A stretch of DNA of 64,000 nucleotides, taken from Planctomycetota bacterium. Lineage in GTDB: Bacteria; Planctomycetota; Phycisphaerae; Phycisphaerales; SM1A02. Location: positions 124,001 through 188,000 of the forward strand of contig JAIOPG010000005.1 in the NCBI GenBank assembly GCA_021414025.1. The letters run 5' to 3'. Positions 1-8,678 of this stretch are shown piece by piece. Position 1 is the stretch's first letter, and every line of letters begins with the position of its first letter. The position numbers and the translations under genes were made by a program. The notes under the pieces are model-generated. The model was given only the letters and a program-made list of their open reading frames with translations. It did no database searches and was not told the origin of the DNA.

Positions 1-2
1 TG

Positions 3-464
3 CGTGCCTCGGGCTCGACGTACAGCCTGAGCGCCGCGGACATCATCGATCTGCGCGACGCAGGAGTGAGCAACCGGACGCTTGACTGCATGATCAACGC
101 CGTGGGATCCGGCAGCTCCTCATCCGACGTCCAAGTGACGCAAATCGCCCCGCCACCACAGGAGCAGCAGGTTGTGTATGTGAGCCAGCAGCCGCCGCCG
201 CCGATCGTGGAAACCGTGGTGATCGCGCCCGGCCCGGGCTATGTCTGGATCGGTGGCGAATGGTGCTGGAACAACCGCTGGTCCTGGCGAAGAGGCTATT
301 GGTGCAGGCCCCCTCATCCGAACTCCATTTGGATCGGCGGCTCGTGGGGTCGCAGCGGCTCCTGGCATATCGGCGTTGGAGGTGGCGGACCTGGCGGCGG
401 GCATGCTGGTCCCGGGCGCGGCGGCCCGGGCGGCTGGGAGCATCGGCCGGGCCACTGGCGTTGA
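3..464 (+). CDS. WxxGxW-repeat protein, 5' end outside window
   Basis: The reading frame is open from the first bases and has no stop before 464, so the start most likely lies upstream; an internal GTG at 66 is only a possible start. The visible part begins with a short helical segment (DIIDLRDAGVSNRTLDCM) of the kind seen in small secreted or lipoprotein-like proteins. A Pro/Gln-rich stretch follows, then two copies of a W-I-G-G-x-W motif (YVWIGGEW, SIWIGGSW) and a Gly/Pro/His-rich tail. YxWxxGxW repeats are known from envelope-associated proteins of unknown function. A strong terminator follows at 505-533, so this is the last gene of its transcript. Function unknown. Confidence 0.6.
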   Translation, partial: RASGSTYSLSAADIIDLRDAGVSNRTLDCMINAVGSGSSSSDVQVTQIAPPPQEQQVVYVSQQPPPPIVETVVIAPGPGYVWIGGEWCWNNRWSWRRGYWCRPPHPNSIWIGGSWGRSGSWHIGVGGGGPGGGHAGPGRGGPGGWEHRPGHWR

Positions 465-504
465 AATCACCTGACGCAATCCGCGACAACACCCTGATAT
501 TCTG

Positions 505-533
505 AACCCCGCCTTCGTTGGGCGGGGTTTTTC
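505..533 (+). terminator. Rho-independent terminator
   Basis: A perfect 9-bp stem (AACCCCGCC at 505-513 with GGCGGGGTT at 521-529) has a 7-nt loop and runs into a T-rich tail (528-535). It lies 41 bases after the stop of the WxxGxW protein and just before the ribosome site of the next small gene. Confidence 0.9.
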
Positions 534-549
534 TTTCGGAGATTTCACC

Positions 550-735
550 ATGCGATTCCTCATCCTCTTCGTGCTGTGGTGCATCCTGCTGGTGCTCTGC
601 TGGCCTCTGGCACTGCTGGCGCTGGTCGCCGCGCCGGTTCTCTACCTGCTGAGCGTGTGCATTGGCGCACTGCTCGCCCTGGTGAAGGCGATTCTCTTTC
701 TTCCCGCTCGCGTGCTCGGCTGGCGGCCGTGCTAG
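550..735 (+). CDS. small hydrophobic membrane protein
   Basis: This 61-residue protein is almost entirely hydrophobic. After MRFLI there are two probable membrane helices (about residues 3-30 and 33-53) and a short basic end (RVLGWRPC). A purine-rich GGAG at 538-541 precedes the ATG by eight bases. Its stop (733-735) overlaps the GTG start proposed for the next gene, so the two are probably translated together. I do not recognise a family. Confidence 0.55.
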   Translation: MRFLILFVLWCILLVLCWPLALLALVAAPVLYLLSVCIGALLALVKAILFLPARVLGWRPC

Positions 736-1169
736 CCCAGGCCGACGAGGCATTCCTGAAATCGTTTGAGGAGTGCACGCTGCCCTTCGAGCAGTGGAAG
801 CATCCCACGCACATCAAGGTGGCCTACCTCTACCTGTGCCAACTTCCCTATGAGAAGGCGCTGGACAAGATCCGCGCCAGCATCAAGCGCTACAACGCTG
901 CGACCAAGACGCCGGAGTCGCTGGATCGCGGCTACCACGAGACCATGACGCAGGCGTGGATGCGGCTGGTCGACTTCACTCTGCGTGAATATGGCCCGGC
1001 GGCCGGCGCGGAGGAATTTCTGCAGGCCCAGGAGCACTTGCTGAATCGCAAGGCGCTGCGCTTCTTTTACTCGCGCGACCGGATCATGTCGTGGCAGGCC
1101 AAGGCGGAGTTCGTGGAACCGGATCTGGCGCCCTTTCCACGCAGCGGCAAGGCGAATTCGAAAACCTGA
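729..1169 (+). CDS. conserved hypothetical protein, soluble helical
   Basis: About 146 aa from a GTG at 729 that overlaps the stop of the preceding small gene. The open frame extends further upstream (to 576), but that part is an out-of-frame reading of the membrane gene and does not look like protein; credible sequence starts at LAQADEAFLKSFEECTLP. The protein is helical, with a conserved-looking N-terminus (FEECTLPFEQWKHPTHI) followed by YLYLCQLPYEKAL and a Trp/Tyr/Arg-rich end. No catalytic motif or signal peptide is visible and the function is unknown. It converges on the urate hydroxylase gene. Confidence 0.6.
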   Translation: MLAQADEAFLKSFEECTLPFEQWKHPTHIKVAYLYLCQLPYEKALDKIRASIKRYNAATKTPESLDRGYHETMTQAWMRLVDFTLREYGPAAGAEEFLQAQEHLLNRKALRFFYSRDRIMSWQAKAEFVEPDLAPFPRSGKANSKT

Positions 1170-1208
1170 TTCGCGGGCGCGCCACGCTTGGCGGGTCGCA
1201 CTGTCGAA

Positions 1209-2423
1209 TCACCGCGTCTTGAGATAGGCGATCAGGGAATCGAGCTGCTCCTTGGTGAGCGAGACCGGCGGCATGGTCGGGGGAAACCCGCGGACGATTT
1301 TCGCCTGCGGCCGCTCGATGGATTCGCGCAGGTAGGCCTCGTCCGCCACCACTTGGCCGCCATCGGCCAGCAGCACGGTCGAGTTGCAGATCTTGTTCAG
1401 GTTCGGCGCCAATTGCGCGGAGCCCGCCTGATGGCAGGCGGCACAGCCCTGGGCGACAAACAGCTTGGCCCCCTTCTGCTCCGGGGTCAATCCGGCATCC
1501 GACGAGCTCGCGGGCATGATCAGCAGCACCTTGATGAGCCCGCACGCGATCAGGAAGACCGCCAGGATTCCCACCAGCCAGCCGCTGAAGACGTAGCGTG
1601 AATTCATCAGGAACTTCACCAGCATCAGCGCCACGATGACCACGCCCAGGATCGGCGAGAGCCAGTCGGCGCTGATGAGCTGCGGAAAGTGCGCGCTGAG
1701 CATCATGAAAAGAACCGGGAAGGTCATGTAGTGGTTGTGCATCGAGCGGGTCTTCGCCGCCTTGCCGTACTTCAGGTCGTGCGGCTGCCCCGCCCGCAGC
1801 GCCTCCATGAACTTCCGCTGGTTGCGCATGATGTGGAAGAAGACGTTGGCCGTCATCGCCGAGCCCAGCATCACGCCCACCTGCAGGAAGACCGCACGGC
1901 CGTTGAAGTATTGATTGAAGAACACCGTCGCCGACATCAGCAGCGCGAACGAAAGAAGGATGGCGAGCGCCGGAACTTCCTTGAGTTTGCTGCGCCAGAT
2001 TAGGTCGTAAACCAGCCACCAGCCCACGATGCCGCCGGCGCTCAGGCCGATGGCGGCCCAACCCGAAAGGTCGGACTTGGTCGCGTCGAGAAGCGGCGTG
2101 CCGCCGTTGATGTAGAAGACCGAAAGCAGCAGCAGCGTTCCGGTGATCCACGTGGTGTAGGACTGCCACTTGAACCAGTGCAGCGGCGAGGGGATCGCGC
2201 CGGGATTCATGACGCGCTTCTGCAGGTGGAAGACGCCGCCGCCGTGGAGCATGTCCAGGTGGCCCAGCAGATCCTTGTCGGGATTGGGTTCGCCGGACTT
2301 GGGGGCGACCAGGTTCAGCTCCATCCATGTGAAGAGGAGCGAGTTGCCGATCCACATGATCGAAGCCAGCACGTGCACGAAGCGGAAGATCACGCTCAGC
2401 CAGCCGGCGACTTCGGATTCCAT
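1209..2423 (-). CDS. puuD: PuuD-type membrane urate hydroxylase with C-terminal cytochrome c
   Basis: 404 aa. The N-terminal ~300 residues hold about eight hydrophobic helices and match the urate oxidase N-terminal membrane domain of PuuD (FRFVHVLASIMWIGNSLLF near residue 14, a family-like FHLQKRVMNP near 65). The C-terminal ~90 residues are a class I cytochrome c with CAACH at 327-331 and a probable axial Met at 384 (FPPTMPP). In the characterised family this enzyme oxidises urate to 5-hydroxyisourate and passes electrons through the haem rather than using O2 directly. No other purine-degradation gene is adjacent. The substrate is inferred from family; a related membrane oxidase is possible. 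Confidence 0.8.
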   Translation of the reverse strand: MESEVAGWLSVIFRFVHVLASIMWIGNSLLFTWMELNLVAPKSGEPNPDKDLLGHLDMLHGGGVFHLQKRVMNPGAIPSPLHWFKWQSYTTWITGTLLLLSVFYINGGTPLLDATKSDLSGWAAIGLSAGGIVGWWLVYDLIWRSKLKEVPALAILLSFALLMSATVFFNQYFNGRAVFLQVGVMLGSAMTANVFFHIMRNQRKFMEALRAGQPHDLKYGKAAKTRSMHNHYMTFPVLFMMLSAHFPQLISADWLSPILGVVIVALMLVKFLMNSRYVFSGWLVGILAVFLIACGLIKVLLIMPASSSDAGLTPEQKGAKLFVAQGCAACHQAGSAQLAPNLNKICNSTVLLADGGQVVADEAYLRESIERPQAKIVRGFPPTMPPVSLTKEQLDSLIAYLKTR

Positions 2424-2508
2424 GGCGGGATCGTAGCGAAGGGGCGTGTTGAGCCGGCGCGCTGGCGCTCGCTAATGCATCCGGCTCCCCCGCCGGACAC
2501 GCGGCGAA

Positions 2509-3903
2509 TTACTCGAGCACAATCTCGACCGTCTTCGGCGAGTCCTTCAACTCGAACGCCAAGTCATCGAAGTTGGAGCCGGTGACTTTCGAATCCGGAT
2601 GAAAGAAGGCCAGCGGTTCGCCCGGATCGGGGCGGCCATTCTGATTGTGATCGTGGAAGGCTCCGACCGCGTACTTGCCCGCGGGAAGGTTGTAGAACGC
2701 GAAGTCGCGCTGCTCGGTGTCGAGCAGCGCCGAGCCGGCGTATTTTGACTTCTGGTCGGTGATCTCGCCCTGGTTTTGAAACACCGCGATCCGCGCGAAG
2801 GCACCGGGAGCCTTGACCCGTACCCGAACCAACAATGTCGCGCGGTCATCGAGCGGGCGCACTGTGGACGCGGAGGGATCGAGCAAGTGGCCGGCGATGG
2901 CGTCCAGCTGGTTGTTCAGGCCGACCTTCGGAAGGTTGCGGCTGAGCAAGGACTGTTGAGCGGCCGCGGTCAGGGGTTCGAACTTTGCGACGCTGAGATC
3001 CTTGCCAAACAGATCCTGGTAGGCCGTTCCGCTTTTTGTGGAATAGTCCAGTGCGTTCACATCGAACGCGAAGACACGCGAGTCGTTGCCCGGCTTGATG
3101 TGGACGCGACCCTTGCGGACCTCGTAGACCGCCGACCATTGCGTGCGGTAGGTCGATCCCTTTTCCGCGACCTTCTCCAGCTCCGCGAATGAGCTTTCGA
3201 CGGAGGGCGTCGCGTCGGGCGCCTCGACTCCGAGCCGCAGCCGCGCGTAGCGAACCCACGAAGTGTTTCCATTCAGCTTGAGGGTGCGGAGCTTGTCGAA
3301 CACAAGTTCGGAAAGCCGGTGCGTGTCGTTCGTGCAGACCAGCGCTCCAAGGCCGCCGCGTTGCACCTTCGGCACGCCATCGATGAACTCGACCAGCGCC
3401 CGGTCGCCTGAATCGTCCGCCAACATGTAGTGGATTTTCCCGGCGATCGGGCGGATCGACAGTTCGTCCAGGTGGGAGACGACCTCGGCCACATTCGCGC
3501 GAGTGTCGAGCTGGTACTGGATCCATTCCAGCTCGCTGATCGTGCGCGCCGCGGTGGCGGGATAGACGGTTTCGTCGAGCCAGAGCATTTCGATGGCCAG
3601 GCCGCGCTGGTTGATTCCGCCGTAGGGCAATCCGGCGCCGTACTGCGTGAAGGTGAGGCTTCCGTAGATGGAAGTCCAGCTCGTAGGTTCGCCGCCAAAG
3701 AGCGGGAGCGAACTTCGCTTCACACCGATCGGGTTCTTGACCAGGTAACCCCCGTCGAAATTCCAATCGAAGTTCTTCGCGAGCAACACTTCGTCCTTGC
3801 CCTTGAGCGCGAATGAGGAGCAGGGCGCCATCGCGAGCATGGAACTCCAGCCGACCATCGCGGCGGTGACAAGAAGAACGGCAACACAGCGAGGCAGCAT
3901 CAT
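2509..3903 (-). CDS. secreted linear-amide C-N hydrolase (Ntn, choloylglycine/penicillin V acylase type) with DUF2141-like domain
   Basis: 464 aa. A signal peptide (residues 1-27, ending MLAMAP) is followed by Cys28 (CSSF), the expected N-terminal nucleophile of the choloylglycine hydrolase/penicillin acylase superfamily; LAKNFDW and the GGINQRGLAIEMLWL segment fit that fold. Cleavage just before Cys28 would create the catalytic N-terminus. The last ~110 residues look like a DUF2141 domain (FYNLPAGKYAVGAFHDHNQNG), a beta-rich extracytoplasmic module of unknown role. The substrate, an amide such as an N-acyl homoserine lactone, bile salt or penicillin, cannot be told from sequence. The gene stands alone, 39 bases downstream of neither promoter nor operon partner that I can define. 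Confidence 0.75.
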   Translation of the reverse strand: MMLPRCVAVLLVTAAMVGWSSMLAMAPCSSFALKGKDEVLLAKNFDWNFDGGYLVKNPIGVKRSSLPLFGGEPTSWTSIYGSLTFTQYGAGLPYGGINQRGLAIEMLWLDETVYPATAARTISELEWIQYQLDTRANVAEVVSHLDELSIRPIAGKIHYMLADDSGDRALVEFIDGVPKVQRGGLGALVCTNDTHRLSELVFDKLRTLKLNGNTSWVRYARLRLGVEAPDATPSVESSFAELEKVAEKGSTYRTQWSAVYEVRKGRVHIKPGNDSRVFAFDVNALDYSTKSGTAYQDLFGKDLSVAKFEPLTAAAQQSLLSRNLPKVGLNNQLDAIAGHLLDPSASTVRPLDDRATLLVRVRVKAPGAFARIAVFQNQGEITDQKSKYAGSALLDTEQRDFAFYNLPAGKYAVGAFHDHNQNGRPDPGEPLAFFHPDSKVTGSNFDDLAFELKDSPKTVEIVLE

Positions 3904-3942
3904 CGCAGGATACTTGGAGGAAATGACGATGCGATCAACGCG

Positions 3943-6900
3943 TCAAGGCTTCCACTCCGCCAACTTGCGGCGCACCTGAAGCACACGCACATCCGGATCC
4001 ACCACCAGCTTCGCAGGCGCGAACGGCGTCTTGATTTCGATCCATGCATGCGACTGCTCGGTGCCCTCCGGCCCCAGCGTGACCTGCGTCATCACTCGCG
4101 GAGCGGGCGGCTCCGCAGGCTTCGCATCCGCTTTCTTTGCATCATCCTTGGGCGCAGCCGCCGCGTCCGCCAGCGACACCGCCGGCTTCTTGCCCTCCGC
4201 CGCCACATCGATGGTCATCGTGCCCGTGCCGACATTGTCGATGATCGCGGTCGTGGTCCACATGGGCGGCTCGCCCTCGGGCCCGGTGATCTTGGCGTCG
4301 CGCACCTTGTATTCCGGCAGCACCACCTGCTCGAACCACTGCTTCGTGAAGGCGTCGAACGCTGTCTGGTCCTTGGCGTGCGTGCGCATCACCGCGACAA
4401 ATTGCTGCAGCAGCGGATAGTCCGGCCCGTTCTGATACTTGGCAATGAATTCCTGGAGCCCGGCCAGCATCGCGTCGCGGCCCATGTGGTCCATCAGCAT
4501 GACGAAAACCCAGCCGCCCTTGTCGTAGGTCACGCTGCTGTCGCCGGGCCGCGATCCCGAAAGCTTCACCAGCGGCCTCTCGCTGTCGGCGCTGCGCCGG
4601 TCCACATAGGTGTTCTCCCATTCGCGCAGCACATGCTTCGCCGCCGCCTCGCCGCGGCACTCGCGGGTGAGCATCCACGCGCTGTAGTTGGCCATGCCCT
4701 CGCTCAGGATGTTGCCGCCCAGGCCCTTGCCCGGGATCAGCATGTTGCCCCACCACTGGTGACCGGTCTCGTGAGCCGTGACAAAGAACACGGCGTCCAC
4801 CTCGTCGCCGGTTCCGGGCCGGGAAAGAAAACCGATCGACTCGCTGAAGGTGATGTTGCCGGGGAAGCCCTGGGCGTAGGAGGCGAGGCTGGGGAACTCG
4901 GTCAGGCGCAGCTCCTTGCGCGGGAAAGGGGCGAACCAGAGCGAGAAATAGTGGCGGCACTTCTCCAGCGTGTCCTTCATCACCTCCACATTCCACTGGT
5001 GATTTTTGTTGTACCAGACCGCCACGCCTTCGCCGGCCAGTTTCTCCAGCGGGCCGCCGCAGATGTTGAAGAAGCGCACCGGGTGCTCCGTCTTCCAGGT
5101 CACGGTCTTGCGGTCGCCGTCGATCTTCTCATCGATCGGCTCGCCGACAGCGTTGAGCTGCCACGCCGCGGGGCCGGTGACGCGCATCGTGACATCGCTG
5201 CCCCAGCCCGATCCAAACAATGGGTCCTTCTGCAATTTCCACGCGTCGGGCTCCGGCTCCTTGGGATCGGTCGCGTTGCGCTCGTCCACGCCGACGCCCT
5301 CGACATAGCCGATGCTTGGCATCATGCTCGGCGAGAAGCTGGTCAGCACCACACCCGAGGGCAGGACATATTCGCCGACGCCGCCGCCGTTCTTGGTCCA
5401 GCCATTGGGGAAAACGCCGTCCCAGGTGAAGCCGATCTTCGCGGTCTCGCCCTTGGCCAGCGGCTTTTCCAGCGAGAAGACCCAGAGGCCGGCGCGATTT
5501 TCGACGAAGGGAAGCGCGGCCTCGATCTTCTTGTCCTTCGGCTCGATCGGCTGGTCGTTGAGCGTCCATTTCAGATGCTCGAAGTGCGCCCCCGGGGTCA
5601 GCGGAATCTGCACCACCGGCTTGTCGTGCTGGTTGGACAGGATGTAGGTGCCCTTCACTTCCAATCGCCGCGCGTCGGGGAAGATGGCGACATCGGCGTC
5701 GACGGAATCGATCTTGACCAGCGGCGCGTCGCGGAAAGTGAGTTCGTTGCGCTTCCAGTAGTCGCGCCCCTTGCGCTCCATGACGGCACCCTGGAATCCG
5801 GCGCGGCTCTCGGTCCAGACCCAGCCGCCCAGCACCAGCCACGCAATGACCAGAGGCGACGCCTTGAGCAGAATCTTGCCGACCTTCGCAGGCCGAAGCA
5901 TGTCGATGGCCCGCTGCAGGTCGCGCGTGCGGCGCGGATGGAAGGCGATCGCCCCCAGGCTGCAGAGCGCCGCGGTGTAGAGAATGAAGAGCCGGTTACC
6001 GACGATCGAGGGGCGCAGGAACTCCAGCCGGTCCAGGTCGCTCCAAGCCATCACGCCCCACATGTGCCAGTTGGTCGCCCAGTTCAGGTAGCCGCGCACC
6101 TGCAGCCAGCCGGTGAGCACCAGCGCGCCCAGCCCGATGGCGTAGGTGGCGTAGCGGTTGCGCACGATGCCGTTGACCAGCGCGATGAACGCGCACCAGA
6201 AGATGATCGTGGGCATCAGCACCACGCCCCAGAGCATGAAGAAGACGCCCAGCTCGATCGGCACCAGGATGCCCGTGTACATCCACTGGATGAAGATCAC
6301 GATCAGGCAGCCGACGAAAGCGCCGGCGGTGATGATGGCGGCGATGACGGTGTTGGCGAGGATCTTCCCGGCGAGCATGGCGATGGTGGGCACGCTGCTG
6401 GCGCGGATGATGCCCGCGGTGTTGTGGCGATCCTCGCGCGAGAGCGACTCCACCGTGTAGAAGAGGGTGAGGAAGACCAGCAGCAGCGTGACGGTGTTGA
6501 AGGAGCCGGCCGCGAGCGTGCCCGAGGTGGCCAGTCGAATCGTGCCCAGCCACACTTCATTGACCGCGTTGGAGCCGACGATCTGCAGAATGATGAGCGG
6601 CGTGAAAAGCCAGATGCCCGGGCTGCGCAGCAGGGCGCGCGTTTCATAGCGCAGGATGGCCATCGTGCCCTCCAGGAAACTCGGGGCCCGCATGGTCATG
6701 CCCATAGCGCCGAGCTGGGCGATCACGGCCTTCACGGCGCCCTGGGCCGCTTGTGCCCTGGCTTGCGCCGCTTCGCGGATGTCCGCCACGGTGCCGCGCG
6801 CCGCCGCCGCAGCCACGGCCGCCGGAGTGACGTTGCGCATGCGCCTGCTCACGATCGAAGCCGAGAACCACACGCAGGCTCCGCCGAACACGATCCACGC

Positions 6901-7752
6901 CACTCGGCTCGCGGCGAAAATCGGATCCAGCGCCAGCGGTTGCGTGTTGTAGTAATCCACGCCGCGATCGGCCTTGAGCCAAGTCTCGGCCAGCCAGCGG
7001 TTGCCGGCGGGGTCGAGTTGCATCAGCAGCACGTTCGCCCAGTGCGGCAGCCACTCGGGGCTCCAGCCCCACAGAAAGAGCGCGCCTCCCAGCAGAATGG
7101 CGATCGGTAACAGAAAGACCAGGATCGCCTGGCGCGTCCAGATGCCCAGCAGCATCGACGACCCCGAGACGGCGAAGAGCAGCGGTGCCCCGAAGACCAA
7201 TGCCGGCCAGATGAAGTTCCACATCGCGAACGCGCCGCGGCTGCGCTCCGGATCGTCGATCGGCCACAAGTTGAACATCAGCATCTGGGCGATCACATAG
7301 ATCGCGACGGACACCGTGACCGGAACCAGCGTGCCCAGCCAGCGGCCCGCCACATAGGCGCGGGCGCTCAGCGCCGTGGCCAGCACCATGCGGTCCACGC
7401 GCCGGTCGGCGTCGGCGATCAGCGGCATGCCCGCGGTGATGGCCGCGAAGAAGGGCAGAAAAATGCCCAGCAGCGCGGAATCGATGAACGCGGCGTTGAA
7501 CATGGAATTGACCCACGCCTGCTTGCCGCCGGCGGTGACGTCGCCGGCCTGCACGCGGACATTGCCCAGCACGAAGCCCAGGATCATCAGCAGCAGGATG
7601 GCCGTGAAAATGATGTAGATCGGGCGCCGCCATGCCGCGCGGATGTCGATCCACGCGATCAGCAGGGCGCGGCGCACGCCGCCTGCCCCCGTCATGGAAG
7701 GATGCGTCACCGCCGGAGGCAGCAGCGGCTGTCGATGCTGTGCCACGCTCAT
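3943..7752 (-). CDS. ABC-2 type permease fused to M1-family aminopeptidase
   Basis: 1269 aa. Residues ~25-630 hold two ABC-2-like permease halves with about twelve membrane helices. After a further helix (~640-660, LVIAWLVLGGWVW) comes a periplasmic-side M1 metallopeptidase. The zinc site is HETGH at 994-998 with Glu1018 in SEGMANY, 19 residues on, one more than the usual 18. A PGNITFSE segment sits where M1 enzymes carry GAMEN. The start codon overlaps the stop of the ATPase gene (ATGA). Architecture and context suggest an exporter coupled to peptide cleavage; the substrate is unknown. Permease/M1 fusions are known in several phyla. Confidence 0.85.
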   Translation of the reverse strand: MSVAQHRQPLLPPAVTHPSMTGAGGVRRALLIAWIDIRAAWRRPIYIIFTAILLLMILGFVLGNVRVQAGDVTAGGKQAWVNSMFNAAFIDSALLGIFLPFFAAITAGMPLIADADRRVDRMVLATALSARAYVAGRWLGTLVPVTVSVAIYVIAQMLMFNLWPIDDPERSRGAFAMWNFIWPALVFGAPLLFAVSGSSMLLGIWTRQAILVFLLPIAILLGGALFLWGWSPEWLPHWANVLLMQLDPAGNRWLAETWLKADRGVDYYNTQPLALDPIFAASRVAWIVFGGACVWFSASIVSRRMRNVTPAAVAAAAARGTVADIREAAQARAQAAQGAVKAVIAQLGAMGMTMRAPSFLEGTMAILRYETRALLRSPGIWLFTPLIILQIVGSNAVNEVWLGTIRLATSGTLAAGSFNTVTLLLVFLTLFYTVESLSREDRHNTAGIIRASSVPTIAMLAGKILANTVIAAIITAGAFVGCLIVIFIQWMYTGILVPIELGVFFMLWGVVLMPTIIFWCAFIALVNGIVRNRYATYAIGLGALVLTGWLQVRGYLNWATNWHMWGVMAWSDLDRLEFLRPSIVGNRLFILYTAALCSLGAIAFHPRRTRDLQRAIDMLRPAKVGKILLKASPLVIAWLVLGGWVWTESRAGFQGAVMERKGRDYWKRNELTFRDAPLVKIDSVDADVAIFPDARRLEVKGTYILSNQHDKPVVQIPLTPGAHFEHLKWTLNDQPIEPKDKKIEAALPFVENRAGLWVFSLEKPLAKGETAKIGFTWDGVFPNGWTKNGGGVGEYVLPSGVVLTSFSPSMMPSIGYVEGVGVDERNATDPKEPEPDAWKLQKDPLFGSGWGSDVTMRVTGPAAWQLNAVGEPIDEKIDGDRKTVTWKTEHPVRFFNICGGPLEKLAGEGVAVWYNKNHQWNVEVMKDTLEKCRHYFSLWFAPFPRKELRLTEFPSLASYAQGFPGNITFSESIGFLSRPGTGDEVDAVFFVTAHETGHQWWGNMLIPGKGLGGNILSEGMANYSAWMLTRECRGEAAAKHVLREWENTYVDRRSADSERPLVKLSGSRPGDSSVTYDKGGWVFVMLMDHMGRDAMLAGLQEFIAKYQNGPDYPLLQQFVAVMRTHAKDQTAFDAFTKQWFEQVVLPEYKVRDAKITGPEGEPPMWTTTAIIDNVGTGTMTIDVAAEGKKPAVSLADAAAAPKDDAKKADAKPAEPPAPRVMTQVTLGPEGTEQSHAWIEIKTPFAPAKLVVDPDVRVLQVRRKLAEWKP

Positions 7753-8669
7753 GCCGCGGCTCCCGCGCTGGCGGCGATCCGGTTCTCCGCGGTGCGCGCC
7801 GTGCGGATGAGCACCAGATAGGCATCTTCAAGCGTGGCCGGCGACGCGGTGAAACCGGCGGGCGGCGCGGCTTCAGCCGAAGCGTGCACGCGGACCCGAT
7901 TGGTGGAACCCTCGTTCAAAATGGCGGAGATCACGGTGTGCTGCTGCTTGAAGTCGTCCAATTGGTCGTCGGGAATGAACCCTTCATAGATGTCCCCGTC
8001 GATGGCGGCCCGCGCGGCGCTGGGCGCGGTGTCGGCCACGACGCGGCCATTCTGGATCACGGCCATGCGCGGACAGAGCGTGGCGACGTCCTCCACGATG
8101 TGCGTCGACAACAGAATGATGCGCTTCTTGGCCAGCTCCGCCAGCAGGCGGTAGAAGCGATGGCGCTCCTCGGGATCAAGTCCGGCGGTGGGCTCATCCA
8201 CGATCACCAGCCTCGGATCACCCGCGATGGCCTGGGCCAGGCCCAGTCGCTGCCGCATGCCGCCGGAATATCCGGCGACCTTGCGCTTGGCGGCCTTGGA
8301 AAGATTGACGCGCTCCAGCAGCGCCTCGGCGATCTTGCGGCGGCCGCCCGGACCATCCACGCCCTTGAGCTTGAGCATCAGCTCGAGCATGCGCAGACCG
8401 GTGAGGTCGGGGAAGAAGCCGAAGTCCTGCGGCAGGTAGCCCAGTTGGCGGCGCACGATGCGCGGATCCTTCACGATGTCGGCGCCGTCGAGCGTGATCG
8501 ATCCGGAGGTGGGCTCGAGCAGCCCCGCGACTGCGTTCATCAGCGTGCTCTTGCCCGCGCCGTTGGGTCCAAGCAGGCCGAAGAGTCCTTCGCCGATGTT
8601 CAGCGACACCCCCTGCAGCGCGTTGACGGGACCGGGATAGATCTTGACGAGGTTGTGAATGGAAAGCAT
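7749..8669 (-). CDS. ABC transporter ATP-binding protein
   Basis: 306 aa, soluble, energising the downstream permease-peptidase fusion. Walker A GPNGAGKST is at 34-42, the signature YSGGM at 134-138 and Walker B LVIVDEP at 154-160, followed by TAGLD. A C-terminal ~80-residue extension is typical of ABC-2 exporter ATPases (CcmA/YhcH-like). It is the third gene of a PadR, sensor protein, ATPase, permease operon: nine bases follow the upstream gene and four bases overlap the downstream one. Such PadR-linked exporters commonly respond to antimicrobial or envelope stress, but nothing here identifies the cargo. Confidence 0.92.
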   Translation of the reverse strand: MLSIHNLVKIYPGPVNALQGVSLNIGEGLFGLLGPNGAGKSTLMNAVAGLLEPTSGSITLDGADIVKDPRIVRRQLGYLPQDFGFFPDLTGLRMLELMLKLKGVDGPGGRRKIAEALLERVNLSKAAKRKVAGYSGGMRQRLGLAQAIAGDPRLVIVDEPTAGLDPEERHRFYRLLAELAKKRIILLSTHIVEDVATLCPRMAVIQNGRVVADTAPSAARAAIDGDIYEGFIPDDQLDDFKQQHTVISAILNEGSTNRVRVHASAEAAPPAGFTASPATLEDAYLVLIRTARTAENRIAASAGAAA

Positions 8670-8678
8670 CGTGCTCCT

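Noticed and set aside
4048-7110. A 1020-codon plus-strand frame opposite the permease-peptidase gene
   Set aside because: Low-complexity His/Arg/Asp-rich translation; the minus-strand gene has clear zinc-peptidase and permease features.
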